Source: an uncultured Pelagibacteraceae bacterium
GTDB taxonomy: Bacteria > Pseudomonadota > Alphaproteobacteria > Pelagibacterales > AG-422-B15
Length of the DNA stretch: 64,000 bases
Assembly: GCA_902523455.1 (NCBI GenBank)
Contig: CABYZG010000001.1
Location: 24,001-88,000, forward strand
Direction of reading: 5' to 3'
Below the pieces are notes generated by a model. The model was not told the DNA's origin. It worked only from the letters and a program-made list of their open reading frames with translations, and ran no database searches. A program made the position numbers and the translations under genes. Positions 16,731 through 25,751 of this stretch are shown here, piece after piece (the first letter of the stretch is position 1; every line of letters begins with the position of its first letter).

Positions 16731-18686
16731 ATGGATAAACCTTGGCTCATAAGAACTTACGCAGGACATTCGTCTGCCAAAAAGTCAAATGAACTCTATC
16801 TTAAGAACCTATCAAAGGGTCAAACAGGTATCTCAGTAGCGTTCGATTTACCTACTCAAACTGGGTATGACAGTGATCACATTCTCGCAAAAGGGGAGGT
16901 TGGCAAAGTTGGCGTTCCAATCTGTCATATTGGCGATATGAGATCGCTTTTTAATCAAATTCCATTAGATAAAATGAATACATCAATGACCATTAATGCT
17001 ACAGCTGCATGGTTGCTGAGTTTATATGTAGCTGTTGCAGATGAACAGGGCATAGACAGAAATAAATTACGGGGAACAACTCAAAACGATGTTTTAAAAG
17101 AATATCTCTCAAGAGGAACATATATTCTTCCACCTGATCCAAGTTTAAAAATAATATCTGACGTGATTACGTTTACTTTTAAAGAAATGCCAAATTGGAA
17201 TCCAATCAATGTATGTCCTTACCATTTAGTTGAAGTAGGCGCGACTCCTGAGCAGGAATTAGCTTTTGGTCTTTCAATTGCAGTAGCGTATCTCGATAAA
17301 GTTAAAACCTCAAATGTGTTATCCGAGGAAGAATTTGAAAATGTAGTAGGTCGCATAAGCTTCTTCGTTAATTCTGGAATCAGATTTATTACTGAGATGT
17401 GTAAAATGAGAGCATTTGTATCTTTGTGGAATGAAATTACAAAAGAGAGATATAGTGTTAAGGATCCTAAAAACAGAAGATTTAGGTATGGTATGCAAGT
17501 AAACAGTCTTGGATTAACTGAGCAACAACCTGAGAACAACGTATATAGAATATTAATTGAAATGCTAGGCGTCGTTCTCTCAAAGGATGCAAGAGCAAGA
17601 GCAGTTCAGTTACCAGCTTGGAATGAAGCAATGGGATTGCCAAGACCATGGGATCAACAATGGTCCTTAAGATTGCAACAAATTGTTGCGTATGAAACAG
17701 ATCTCCTACATTTTGACGATATATTCAATGGCTCTGAAGTGATTGATGAAAAGGTTAGAAATCTTAAAGAGACTGCGATGAAAGAATTTAATCACATTCA
17801 ATCAATTGGTGGTGCAGTAGCTGCAGTTGAAAGTGGTTACTTAAAACAGGAATTGGTCAATTCTCAAAAAGAAAGGCTTAAAAGAATTAATGATAAAGAG
17901 CAAATCGTTGTTGGAGTTAATGAGTTTGTTGAGACCGAAGAGTCACCTCTTGTATCAAATGATGGAGGCATAGAGACAATTGATCCAAAAATTGAAAATG
18001 AACAAGTAAAAGCAGTTATTGATTGGAGACAAAACAGAGATCAAAAACAGGTTGATAGCGCTTTAAATCAATTAAGCGAAGCGGCAAAATCTGGAGATAA
18101 CATAATGGAAGCTTCTATTACAGCTGCAAAAGCAGGTGTAACAACAGGTGAATGGTCTCAAGTACTTCGGGATGTTTTTGGTGAGTTCAAAGCACCGACT
18201 GGTATAACTAACATTCAACCATCCAACAATGACGATTACAGCCCAATACGTAAAAGAGTTGAGTCATTGTCAGATAAGATGGGAAGAAGAATAAAATTTC
18301 TTGTAGGCAAACCTGGTCTTGACGGGCATTCTAGTGGAGCAGAACAAATTGCTGTAAGTGCGAGTGATTGTGGAATGGATGTTTTGTACGAAGGAATTAG
18401 ATTAACACCAGAACAAATAGTAAAATCATCTGTTGAAGAAGATGTACACATCATCGGACTTTCTATTCTATCCGGTTCTCATGTGCAGCTTGTCGAGGAA
18501 ATTATGAATGAAATGAAAAAAAATAAAGTAGACGATATCCCGGTAATTGTAGGAGGTATAATTCCAACAGAAGATGAAAAGATCTTAATTAAAAATGGAG
18601 TTCAAGCAGTTTATACTCCAAAGGATTATCAGCTGAAAGATATAATGAGTGACATTGTGAGCATAGTTGAGAGAAAAGTATCTTAA
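16731..18686 (+). CDS. ecm: Ethylmalonyl-CoA mutase
   Basis: Coenzyme-B12-dependent isomerisation of (2R)-ethylmalonyl-CoA to (2S)-methylsuccinyl-CoA. The 651-residue protein is a mutase of the methylmalonyl-CoA mutase superfamily: DKPWLIRTYAGHSSA at the N-terminus, FDLPTQTGYDSD, the substrate region with NVCPYH, LGLTEQQPENN, and a C-terminal B12 domain whose DGHSSG (near 531) carries the cobalt-ligating histidine. It is shorter than Mcm (717 residues, 36769-38922), as expected. The ATG is preceded in frame by a stop 9 nt earlier, so it is the first possible start; no Shine-Dalgarno is seen. Confidence 0.95.
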   Translation: MDKPWLIRTYAGHSSAKKSNELYLKNLSKGQTGISVAFDLPTQTGYDSDHILAKGEVGKVGVPICHIGDMRSLFNQIPLDKMNTSMTINATAAWLLSLYVAVADEQGIDRNKLRGTTQNDVLKEYLSRGTYILPPDPSLKIISDVITFTFKEMPNWNPINVCPYHLVEVGATPEQELAFGLSIAVAYLDKVKTSNVLSEEEFENVVGRISFFVNSGIRFITEMCKMRAFVSLWNEITKERYSVKDPKNRRFRYGMQVNSLGLTEQQPENNVYRILIEMLGVVLSKDARARAVQLPAWNEAMGLPRPWDQQWSLRLQQIVAYETDLLHFDDIFNGSEVIDEKVRNLKETAMKEFNHIQSIGGAVAAVESGYLKQELVNSQKERLKRINDKEQIVVGVNEFVETEESPLVSNDGGIETIDPKIENEQVKAVIDWRQNRDQKQVDSALNQLSEAAKSGDNIMEASITAAKAGVTTGEWSQVLRDVFGEFKAPTGITNIQPSNNDDYSPIRKRVESLSDKMGRRIKFLVGKPGLDGHSSGAEQIAVSASDCGMDVLYEGIRLTPEQIVKSSVEEDVHIIGLSILSGSHVQLVEEIMNEMKKNKVDDIPVIVGGIIPTEDEKILIKNGVQAVYTPKDYQLKDIMSDIVSIVERKVS

Positions 18687-19339
18687 TGCCAATCTTAAGT
18701 GGACCAGTTTTAGAACCCCAAGACTCTTCAAAACCTTCAAAACTAGTAATATTTTGTCACGGATACGGCGCAGATGGCAACGATCTGATTGGCCTTGCTA
18801 ATTATATTCAGCCTCAAATGCCCGATGCGGTTTTTTTATCACCTAACGCACCAGAAAAATGTGGATTAAACCCAATGGGATATCAATGGTTTGATTTTCA
18901 ATCGGGTGACCCTGCAACTATTTGGAAAGGTGTATTAAATGCAGCTGATACACTTAATGGTTTTATTGATGAACAACTTAAGAATTATGAGTTAAGTGAT
19001 GATAATTTGGCGCTCGTAGGTTTCAGTCAAGGCACAATGATGAGTTTACATGTCGGCCTTAGAAGAGAAAATTCAATGAGAGCAATTGTTGGCTTTTCAG
19101 GAAGGTTAATTGCTCCAGAACTTCTTAAAAATGAATTAAAGTCTAAACCTCCAATTTACCTAATTCATGGAGATATGGACCCTATGGTTCCTTATCAAGA
19201 AACTATTGAAGCTGAAAAAAAGTTATCAGAATTAAGTTTAGATGTTAAAGCTCATATTTCCCCGAACACTCAGCATTCGATTGCTCAAGAAGGCTTAGAC
19301 ATAGCAATTAAATTCTTAGTAGAAAAATTTTCAAATTAA
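18686..19339 (+). CDS. Carboxylesterase/phospholipase-type alpha/beta hydrolase
   Basis: A 217-residue predicted serine esterase of the YpfH/acyl-protein-thioesterase-like family. It shows the oxyanion region FCHGYGADGNDLIG near residue 27, the nucleophile elbow GFSQGTMM near 112, an Asp in IHGDMDPMVPY and the catalytic His near HSIAQEG. It shares one base with the ecm stop (TAATG), so it is translated from the same message. Whether it acts on a CoA thioester of the EMC pathway or is simply co-transcribed is unknown. Confidence 0.8.
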   Translation: MPILSGPVLEPQDSSKPSKLVIFCHGYGADGNDLIGLANYIQPQMPDAVFLSPNAPEKCGLNPMGYQWFDFQSGDPATIWKGVLNAADTLNGFIDEQLKNYELSDDNLALVGFSQGTMMSLHVGLRRENSMRAIVGFSGRLIAPELLKNELKSKPPIYLIHGDMDPMVPYQETIEAEKKLSELSLDVKAHISPNTQHSIAQEGLDIAIKFLVEKFSN

Positions 19340-19383
19340 AAAATTTTTTGAAATTTTTATACAATTGCATATATTAATTACTA

Positions 19384-19941
19384 ATGAGTATCGCAGTTCC
19401 TTTAGAAAAATGTCCAGCTTTGGTACTAAATTCGGATTTCAGGCCTCTTAGTCATTATCCTCTGTCTTTGTGGTGCTGGCAAGACAGTGTAAAAGCCGTT
19501 GTTCTTGAAAGAGTAAATATTGTATCCAATTATGAAAGAGAAATTAGAAGTCCAAGTTTTCAAATGTACTTACCAAGCGTTATTAGTTTAAAAACGTACA
19601 TCAAGCCAAATAGAAATCCAATATTCTCAAGATTTAACGTTTTTTTGCGTGATAAGTTTAGTTGTCAATATTGTGGTTCAAAGAAAGATTTAACATTTGA
19701 TCATCTTATACCTAGATCACACGGCGGTGAAACAACTTGGGAAAATATTGTAACAGCATGTTCAAGTTGTAACGTAAAAAAGGGAGGAAAACTTTTGAAA
19801 AACTCGGGTATGAAGCCTCTCAATATTCCAAAAGTACCTACAATGGCTGATTTAGATAAATGTGGCCGATCTTTTCCTCCTAACTTTTTGCATGAAAGCT
19901 GGATGGATTTCTTATATTGGGATATTCAACTAGAAAAATAA
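19384..19941 (+). CDS. HNH endonuclease family protein
   Basis: A 185-residue stand-alone HNH protein. The nuclease core is CQYCGSKKDLTFDHLIPRSHGG near residues 95-117, with the second zinc pair in ACSSCNVKKGG. The N-terminal part (PALVLNSDFRPLS) matches the widespread bacterial family of small HNH proteins found in alphaproteobacteria and cyanobacteria. No phage or restriction genes are next to it. Its physiological role is unclear. It abuts the convergent coq7 with no spacer. Confidence 0.8.
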   Translation: MSIAVPLEKCPALVLNSDFRPLSHYPLSLWCWQDSVKAVVLERVNIVSNYEREIRSPSFQMYLPSVISLKTYIKPNRNPIFSRFNVFLRDKFSCQYCGSKKDLTFDHLIPRSHGGETTWENIVTACSSCNVKKGGKLLKNSGMKPLNIPKVPTMADLDKCGRSFPPNFLHESWMDFLYWDIQLEK

Positions 19942-20469
19942 TTAAATTCTCTCAGCCAAAAAAATAGCAGCTTTTGTTGTTTCATTGATTGTTTTTCTTA
20001 AAACAGAATAACCAAAGGCTTCTCGCGACCCTTCATCAATAGCGGTATTTTTATGTTCAACTTCATCATCGCGAAATTTTACTAATTTTTTTCTTAATTC
20101 TTCGTCCACTCCCTCTAGTTGATCAATTTGTTTTTGATAATGTTTTTCAATAATTTCTTCAACTGCCTCAGTGCACACATAGGCTGCTTTGGGGCCCATG
20201 AGGGCAGTACCTACACCCATTGCGTAAGCACCAATACCAAATAGGCCTTTCAGTTTTGTGGGTCTGATCTTTTTTTCTTTGGCGATATTGTCAAAAAAAT
20301 CTAAATGCTCCTCTTCATCTTTAGCCATTTTCGATATTTGGTCAAAATCTTTCTTATTTTTTTGAAGTTTGAATATCATTTTCTGGCCCTGATATATTTG
20401 CTGAGCACCAAGCTCACCTGCCTGATCAACTCTAATAATCTTTTTTAAAATTTTTTCTTTAACGTTCAT
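19942..20469 (-). CDS. coq7: Demethoxyubiquinone hydroxylase
   Basis: Hydroxylates demethoxyubiquinol in aerobic ubiquinone synthesis at the inner membrane. The 175-residue ferritin-like di-iron protein starts RVDQAGELGAQQIYQGQ and has the paired metal motifs EEEHLDFF (near 51) and EVEHKNTA (near 139), plus ALMGPKAAYVCTEAVE. It overlaps dsbB by 11 nt. Confidence 0.93.
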   Translation of the reverse strand: MNVKEKILKKIIRVDQAGELGAQQIYQGQKMIFKLQKNKKDFDQISKMAKDEEEHLDFFDNIAKEKKIRPTKLKGLFGIGAYAMGVGTALMGPKAAYVCTEAVEEIIEKHYQKQIDQLEGVDEELRKKLVKFRDDEVEHKNTAIDEGSREAFGYSVLRKTINETTKAAIFLAERI

Positions 20470-20938
20470 TTTTCAAAAATACAAAATACAAAGTTACAGA
20501 TAATAGTAAAAATGTCATAATCAAGTTTGCCTCAGCTACCGAAATAAAATTAAATAAATAAGTAGGTTCGTCACATCTAATCAATGGAGTTTGATTAAGA
20601 CTTTCTAAAAGTTTAGACTTATCAGATAAATCAGACAAATTAGAGGTACATCCTGAATTTAAATTAACCAAGCCTCTTTCGACCAATACATGTCTTAAGG
20701 TATACAAAAATCCAAATAGTAAAATCAGAATTGAAGCATAGTTTGTGATCCTTTTAATTGTTGTTCTTTTTTCAAATTTAAAAATAATTGATGCCAGACC
20801 TATTATAATTAATAAATAGTAAGGATACCTTTCAACGAGACACATGTCACAAGGAGCCATATTAAATACGTATTGCAGTACGAATACTGCAATTATTACT
20901 AATGCTGAGATAATAAAGTTGATGTTAATAAGACTCAT
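20459..20938 (-). CDS. dsbB: Disulfide bond formation protein B
   Basis: Inner-membrane quinone reductase that reoxidises DsbA. The 159-residue protein has four hydrophobic spans, a first periplasmic cysteine pair in APCDMCLVERYPY and a second pair in NSGCTSN and IRCDEP, the four cysteines needed for the electron relay. No dsbA is in the window. It lies between a DedA-family gene and coq7, an order I recall from other alphaproteobacteria. Confidence 0.88.
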   Translation of the reverse strand: MSLININFIISALVIIAVFVLQYVFNMAPCDMCLVERYPYYLLIIIGLASIIFKFEKRTTIKRITNYASILILLFGFLYTLRHVLVERGLVNLNSGCTSNLSDLSDKSKLLESLNQTPLIRCDEPTYLFNFISVAEANLIMTFLLLSVTLYFVFLKNER

Positions 20939-20942
20939 AATT

Positions 20943-21572
20943 CTAGTATGTAATATATAAAATGCCTAAAATCACTAAAGTTATAAGAATAAATGAATAT
21001 AAATTTATTCTTTTTTCAAATGATTCAAGTGCAATGCTTCCAAATCGATAGATTAAATAGCCTATAAGAAAAAATCTCACTGATCTTGAGACCATACTTG
21101 CAACTAAGAAAATAAAAAAATTAATACCTAAAAAACCACTTGTCAGTGTAACAATTTTAAAAGGAATAGGAGTAAAACCACCTATGAAAACGTAAAGGAA
21201 ACCATAATTATCTATGTCATTAACAAATGAGTTAAATGACTCAACCAAATTTAAATTCTGAAGAATAAAATTTCCCACACTATTGAAGAAGTATACACCA
21301 ATAAAATATGCAATTATCGCTCCAGTGATTGAGCCAAGAACTGAGAGTCCAGCAATTTTAAATATTTTCTTTTTGTCTAATGCCATCATTGGAACCATGA
21401 ATATTTCTTGAGGGAATGGAAAAATAATTGCTTCAATTAATCCCATCAAAAAGATAAACGGATAAGCGAACTTAGTTTTTATAAAACGCTCACCAAGTGA
21501 GACAAAATACGCTTTTAAGTTATGATAAATTGAGATTAACATACCATTGCTAATATATATATTTGCATACAT
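20943..21572 (-). CDS. DedA/YqaA family membrane protein
   Basis: A 209-residue SNARE-associated (DedA superfamily) membrane protein with five or so hydrophobic segments. The family pattern FPQEIFMVPMM, then GSITGAIIAYFIG, and a later GGFTPIPFKIVTLTSG is clear. DedA proteins are implicated in lipid-carrier flipping and envelope homeostasis. It is 4 nt ahead of dsbB and divergent from the tRNA-Leu gene. Confidence 0.8.
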   Translation of the reverse strand: MYANIYISNGMLISIYHNLKAYFVSLGERFIKTKFAYPFIFLMGLIEAIIFPFPQEIFMVPMMALDKKKIFKIAGLSVLGSITGAIIAYFIGVYFFNSVGNFILQNLNLVESFNSFVNDIDNYGFLYVFIGGFTPIPFKIVTLTSGFLGINFFIFLVASMVSRSVRFFLIGYLIYRFGSIALESFEKRINLYSFILITLVILGILYITY

Positions 21573-21608
21573 AATTCTACTAAGCCTTTATGACGAATAT
21601 AAGTAAAG

Positions 21609-21614
21609 TATAAT
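21609..21614 (+). promoter_or_regulatory. -10 element of tRNA-Leu/pabB transcript
   Basis: A perfect TATAAT lies 14 nt before the mature 5' end of tRNA-Leu. No convincing -35 hexamer is seen at the right distance. Confidence 0.55.
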
Positions 21615-21628
21615 AAGTCTTTAAGAAT

Positions 21629-21713
21629 GGGGATATGGCGGAATTGGTAGACGCGCCAGACTCAAAATCTGGTGCCTTCGGGCGTTCCGGTTCGACTCCG
21701 GATATCCCTACCA
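21629..21713 (+). tRNA. tRNA-Leu (anticodon CAA)
   Basis: The 85-nt cloverleaf folds with acceptor GGGGATA/TATCCCT (first pair G-U), D-arm region GCGGAATTGGTAGACGC, anticodon stem CCAGA/TCTGG around loop CTCAAAA (anticodon CAA, reading UUG), the long variable arm of class II tRNAs, T-stem TCCGG/CCGGA and an encoded ACCA end. The next gene, pabB, starts only 9 nt downstream. Confidence 0.96.
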
Positions 21714-21722
21714 GTATTTTAT

Positions 21723-23132
21723 ATGAGAAAAAAAAAGATAAAGATAAATAAACTTGATTACATTAATCCGGAAGAAGTATTAATAAGATTTCAAGATAAA
21801 AGAAATTTAATTTTTTTAGATAGTGCAAATAAAACGATATCTGAAAATAATCGGTATTCCTATATTGCATTTGATCCTATCTACACTATAAAGTTCAATG
21901 CAAGCAAAAATTATTTAAATTCAAAAAAATTTGCAAGAATAAATAAATTAATATCAAGTTTTAAATCAAAAAAAATTAAATCATTACCAAAGTTTCAGTG
22001 TGGTTTAGCAGGCTATGTTTCTTATGAAGCAGGCCTTGCAAAGGAAAAGATTGAAAGTGCAAATCCATTAGAAAAAATATTGCCAAATTTATTTTTTGGT
22101 CTCTTCGATATAGTGATTGCTTTCGATAACAAATTGAAAAGAGCTTATCTTTTTTCAATTAATTTAGATAAAGAATTTAAAATTGAGTTATCACATCAAA
22201 TTCGATTACAAAATGCAAAAAACTTGTACTCGGTGCCGCGGATAAATAATCCAATTAACAAACTACTTGGTTTTCAGTGGAAAAAAGATTTTGATAAAAG
22301 AAAATATATTTCAAAAATTAATAAAATACTAAATTACATAAAAAATGGTGACATATTCCAAGCTAACTTCACTCAACGTTTTTTATCTAAGATTCCAAAG
22401 GACTATGATGTCGTTCGGTACTATTTGCATTATCGAAAAAATACAGAGACACCTTTTTCATGCTTAATTAGAAGTGAGGATTTTAATATATTTTCTTATT
22501 CACCTGAAAGATTTCTAAAATTAGAGAATAACAAAATTATGGTTTCGCCAATAAAAGGTACAATTGAAAGGGGTGAGAGTGAATTCGAAGATGCAAAATT
22601 AAAAGAACAATTATCTTCAAGTAAGAAGGATAATGCTGAAAATTTAATGATTGTTGACGTTTTGAGAAATGACATTTCTGAAGTCTGTAAACCTGGAACG
22701 GTAAAAGTTTCTCGTTTGGCTGAACTAGAAACCTATAACAATGTTCACCATCTTGTTTCTGATATTGAGGGTACGTTATCTAAAGGTATGAATATATTTG
22801 ATGTTATAAAACACTGTATGCCTGGAGGATCCGTAACTGGGGCACCAAAAGTAAGAGCAATGCAAATTATTTCAGAATTAGAAACTTTCAAAAGAGGGGT
22901 TTATTGTGGAGCTATAGGTTTCATCTCATTTAGTGGTTATGCAGATTTTAATATCCCAATCAGAACCATTACTGTCAATAATGAAAAAGTATTTCTAAAT
23001 TCTGGGGGAGGGATCGTAGCAGACTCAAAACCTTTAAATGAATATTATGAATTGAATAAAAAAGTTGAGAATCTATTACAGATTAATAAAAAATCATTGA
23101 ATAAGTTTATGTCTAAGAACAAACAAATATAA
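21723..23132 (+). CDS. pabB: Aminodeoxychorismate synthase component I
   Basis: Aminates chorismate to 4-amino-4-deoxychorismate for p-aminobenzoate and folate. The 469-residue chorismate-binding enzyme has SPIKGTIERG (the PabB-type lysine) near residue 277 and PGGSVTGAPK near 370. I start at the ATG at 21723; the frame stays open upstream to a GTG inside the tRNA, which cannot be the start. The ATG lies 9 nt after tRNA-Leu, so it is probably on the same transcript. The glutaminase PabA is not here; pabC follows with a 1-nt overlap. TrpE is less likely given that neighbour. Confidence 0.87.
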   Translation: MRKKKIKINKLDYINPEEVLIRFQDKRNLIFLDSANKTISENNRYSYIAFDPIYTIKFNASKNYLNSKKFARINKLISSFKSKKIKSLPKFQCGLAGYVSYEAGLAKEKIESANPLEKILPNLFFGLFDIVIAFDNKLKRAYLFSINLDKEFKIELSHQIRLQNAKNLYSVPRINNPINKLLGFQWKKDFDKRKYISKINKILNYIKNGDIFQANFTQRFLSKIPKDYDVVRYYLHYRKNTETPFSCLIRSEDFNIFSYSPERFLKLENNKIMVSPIKGTIERGESEFEDAKLKEQLSSSKKDNAENLMIVDVLRNDISEVCKPGTVKVSRLAELETYNNVHHLVSDIEGTLSKGMNIFDVIKHCMPGGSVTGAPKVRAMQIISELETFKRGVYCGAIGFISFSGYADFNIPIRTITVNNEKVFLNSGGGIVADSKPLNEYYELNKKVENLLQINKKSLNKFMSKNKQI

Positions 23133-23953
23133 TGAAAGTTTATCTCAATAATAAATTTATAGATGAAGAAAAAGCAACTATTAACATAAAAGACCGCGGC
23201 TTACTTTTAGGGGACAGTATTTTTGATACTTTATTATATAATAAAAACAAAATAATTTTATTTGATTTTCATTTTGCTCGATTTAATAAATCAATAAGAA
23301 ATAATTATTTTAATTTCAAGTTATCAAAGAAGAATTTACAAAATATAATTTTAAAATTAATAAAAAAAAATAATCTTTTAAATAGCAAACTTTCAATAAG
23401 ATATACATTGACCAGAGGGTATGCAAAGAGAAGAGGGTTAGATATTGAAAACAATCAAAAGTCAAATTTTCTTATTACTATTTCCAAATTGACCAGTAAT
23501 CATACAACCATAAAGCCAGTGAAACTTAAAGTTTCAAAAATCAAAAGACTCTCAAATTCTTTGTTATCTAGAAATAAAACAAACAATTATTTTGAGAATA
23601 TCCAATCAAAACTCATTGCGCAGAAAAATGGCTATGACGATGCATTAATGCTTAACGAATGTGACAAAATTTGCTGCTGTTCAAGCTCAAATATTTATTT
23701 TGTTAAAAAAAATAAAATTTTTACCCCTCCAATCAATGATGGTGCCTTAGATGGCACTGTAAGGCGTTTATTAATTGAAAAGAAAAAGGTTGAAGTTAGA
23801 AGCATATCATTGAATAATCTTTCCAATGTAAGTGAAATATTTCTTACAAATAGCATTGGTTTGCGGCCAGTTAGTAAAATTAATAACCGTTCTTTTAAAA
23901 ACGGGCCAATAACTGAAAAAATTACGGAATATTTGAATAAATTAGGTATTTAA
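23132..23953 (+). CDS. pabC: Aminodeoxychorismate lyase (class IV PLP)
   Basis: Converts aminodeoxychorismate to p-aminobenzoate and pyruvate. The 273-residue class IV PLP enzyme shows DRGLLLGDSIFDTL near residue 22, a candidate PLP lysine in SRNKTNNYFENI (near 148), the ALMLNECD block and the C-terminal FLTNSIGLRPV. The family also includes branched-chain and D-amino-acid aminotransferases, but the TAATG coupling to pabB supports the lyase. Codon use is notably AT-rich and lysine-rich. Confidence 0.8.
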   Translation: MKVYLNNKFIDEEKATINIKDRGLLLGDSIFDTLLYNKNKIILFDFHFARFNKSIRNNYFNFKLSKKNLQNIILKLIKKNNLLNSKLSIRYTLTRGYAKRRGLDIENNQKSNFLITISKLTSNHTTIKPVKLKVSKIKRLSNSLLSRNKTNNYFENIQSKLIAQKNGYDDALMLNECDKICCCSSSNIYFVKKNKIFTPPINDGALDGTVRRLLIEKKKVEVRSISLNNLSNVSEIFLTNSIGLRPVSKINNRSFKNGPITEKITEYLNKLGI

Positions 23954-23954
23954 A

Positions 23955-25751
23955 ATGAATGTTGTAAGTGCAGTTTCAAGAGAATTTAGTTACTTTAAGT
24001 TTTTTTTAAAATTAGTTGGACGATCAAGAAGTTTCGACAAAAAAAAATATACAACTGTAGCTGATATTATGGAGGAACAAGTTGATAAAACTCCTGACAA
24101 TATTGCTATCGAGTTTGAAGACAAGAAATACACATATCGTGAGATGGATGCTGAAGCGAACCAGATTGCAAACTGGGCAATTAATAAAGGTTATAAGACG
24201 GGAGATGTAATATCTCTTTTGATGGAAAATAAACCTGAATATATATTTACATGGTTCGGGCTTGCGAAGATCGGCGTTACAGTTGCTTGTCTCAATAATA
24301 ACATAAAAAGTAAATCGCTCGCTCACTGCATTAAAAAATCGGAAAGTAAAAGTCTAATCATAAGTTCTGATTTAATGGAAAATCTTGCATCAGCTCAAGA
24401 ATATATTGAAGGTAATTTAGATGTTTACGTAGCAGGTCAGGACGTTCAAGGTTATGAAACTTTAGATGGCTCACAAATTGAAAATAGCAAAGTAAGACCC
24501 AAATCTTCGTTAAGAGAAGAATTATCAAATAGCCAATCATTATTTTATATTTATACAAGTGGAACTACAGGCATGCCGAAAGCCGCAAACTTCAGCCATC
24601 AAAAATTTTTAGTTGGATGTGGTCTGCAAATGTTTTCACTTGATATGAAACCAACTGATAAAACTTACATGGTCTTACCACTCTATCATGCAACTGGTGG
24701 AGTTGTTGGTGTTGGTTCGACATTTTGTACTGGTGGTACACTAGTATTGAGAAAGAAATTCTCTGCTGCTAGTTTTTGGGAAGATTGCGTTAAGTATGAT
24801 GTAACAGTAATTACATATATTGGTGAACTGTTTCGTTATTTAGTTGCTACAAAGAAAAGTGAATACGAAACGAAGCATAAAATTAGGGGCATATATGGTA
24901 ACGGTCTCAGACCTGAAGTTTGGAAGATTGTTCAAGAAAGATTTGGTATAGATAGGATTGTTGAGTTTTATGGGGCCTCAGAGGGAAATATCTCACTAAC
25001 AAATGTTGATAGTAAGTTCGGTTCAATCGGAAGAATACCCCCATATTTAAAAAGTGTATTGCCAACTAAAGTAGTTAAATTCGATGTAGAAAATGAGGTA
25101 GTGATCAGAGATGAGAATGGGTTTTGTATAGAATGTGAAGATGGTGAGGCCGGTGAGGCGATTGGATTTATACCTGATGATGATAAGTTCACGGGTAAAT
25201 TTGAGGGCTATACAGACAAAGAGGCAACAAAGAAAAAAATTCTTGAGAATGTCTTTGAAAAAGGTGATCGATGGTTCTCTTCTGGAGACCTACTCAAAAA
25301 AGATAAGCAGGGATATTACTATTTCGTTGACCGTATAGGTGATACTTTTAGATGGAAATCAGAAAATGTTTCAACTAATGAAGTAAGTGAAGCCATCTCT
25401 GCGTATAAAGGTATTGATGAAGTCAACGTTTATGGAGTTGAAGTACCCAACCAAGACGGCAGAGCCGGGATGGCTTCCTTAGTTGTAAATGATGAATTTA
25501 AATTAGAGCAACTTTATGAATATCTGACAGAGCAATTGCCAGCTTATAGTGTTCCAGTATTTATTAGGATAAGTCCAGAAATAGAAAAAACTGGGACGTT
25601 CAAGTATAAGAAAACTGATTTAGTAAAAGATGGTTATGACCCAACAAAAATTCAAGATCCAATTTATTTTGCTTCTGGAGATGAAAAAAAATATTTAAAT
25701 TTAGATCAAGAGTCTTTTAATAAAATTAATAGCAGAGATATTAGAATTTAA
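23955..25751 (+). CDS. Long-chain acyl-CoA synthetase (FATP-like)
   Basis: Activates fatty acids to acyl-CoA with ATP. The 598-residue adenylate-forming enzyme begins with a short membrane-proximal helix and contains the AMP-binding signature YTSGTTGMPKAA near residue 198, YGASEGN near 338 and the late GDTFRWKSENVST, the form used by the FATP/very-long-chain acyl-CoA synthetase group rather than classic FadD. It starts right after pabC (1-nt gap) and converges on the MMPL operon, sharing a TTAA at the stop codons. The substrate is not defined by sequence alone. Confidence 0.82.
   Translation: MNVVSAVSREFSYFKFFLKLVGRSRSFDKKKYTTVADIMEEQVDKTPDNIAIEFEDKKYTYREMDAEANQIANWAINKGYKTGDVISLLMENKPEYIFTWFGLAKIGVTVACLNNNIKSKSLAHCIKKSESKSLIISSDLMENLASAQEYIEGNLDVYVAGQDVQGYETLDGSQIENSKVRPKSSLREELSNSQSLFYIYTSGTTGMPKAANFSHQKFLVGCGLQMFSLDMKPTDKTYMVLPLYHATGGVVGVGSTFCTGGTLVLRKKFSAASFWEDCVKYDVTVITYIGELFRYLVATKKSEYETKHKIRGIYGNGLRPEVWKIVQERFGIDRIVEFYGASEGNISLTNVDSKFGSIGRIPPYLKSVLPTKVVKFDVENEVVIRDENGFCIECEDGEAGEAIGFIPDDDKFTGKFEGYTDKEATKKKILENVFEKGDRWFSSGDLLKKDKQGYYYFVDRIGDTFRWKSENVSTNEVSEAISAYKGIDEVNVYGVEVPNQDGRAGMASLVVNDEFKLEQLYEYLTEQLPAYSVPVFIRISPEIEKTGTFKYKKTDLVKDGYDPTKIQDPIYFASGDEKKYLNLDQESFNKINSRDIRI

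Noticed and set aside
19384..19941. HNH gene as part of a restriction or defence island
   Set aside because: No methylase, specificity or other defence gene within several kb; the family is a common stand-alone chromosomal one.
21672..21722. Upstream extension of pabB to a GTG inside tRNA-Leu
   Set aside because: It would encode the tRNA's own sequence; the ATG at 21723 fits the PabB start and the tRNA needs its 3' end.
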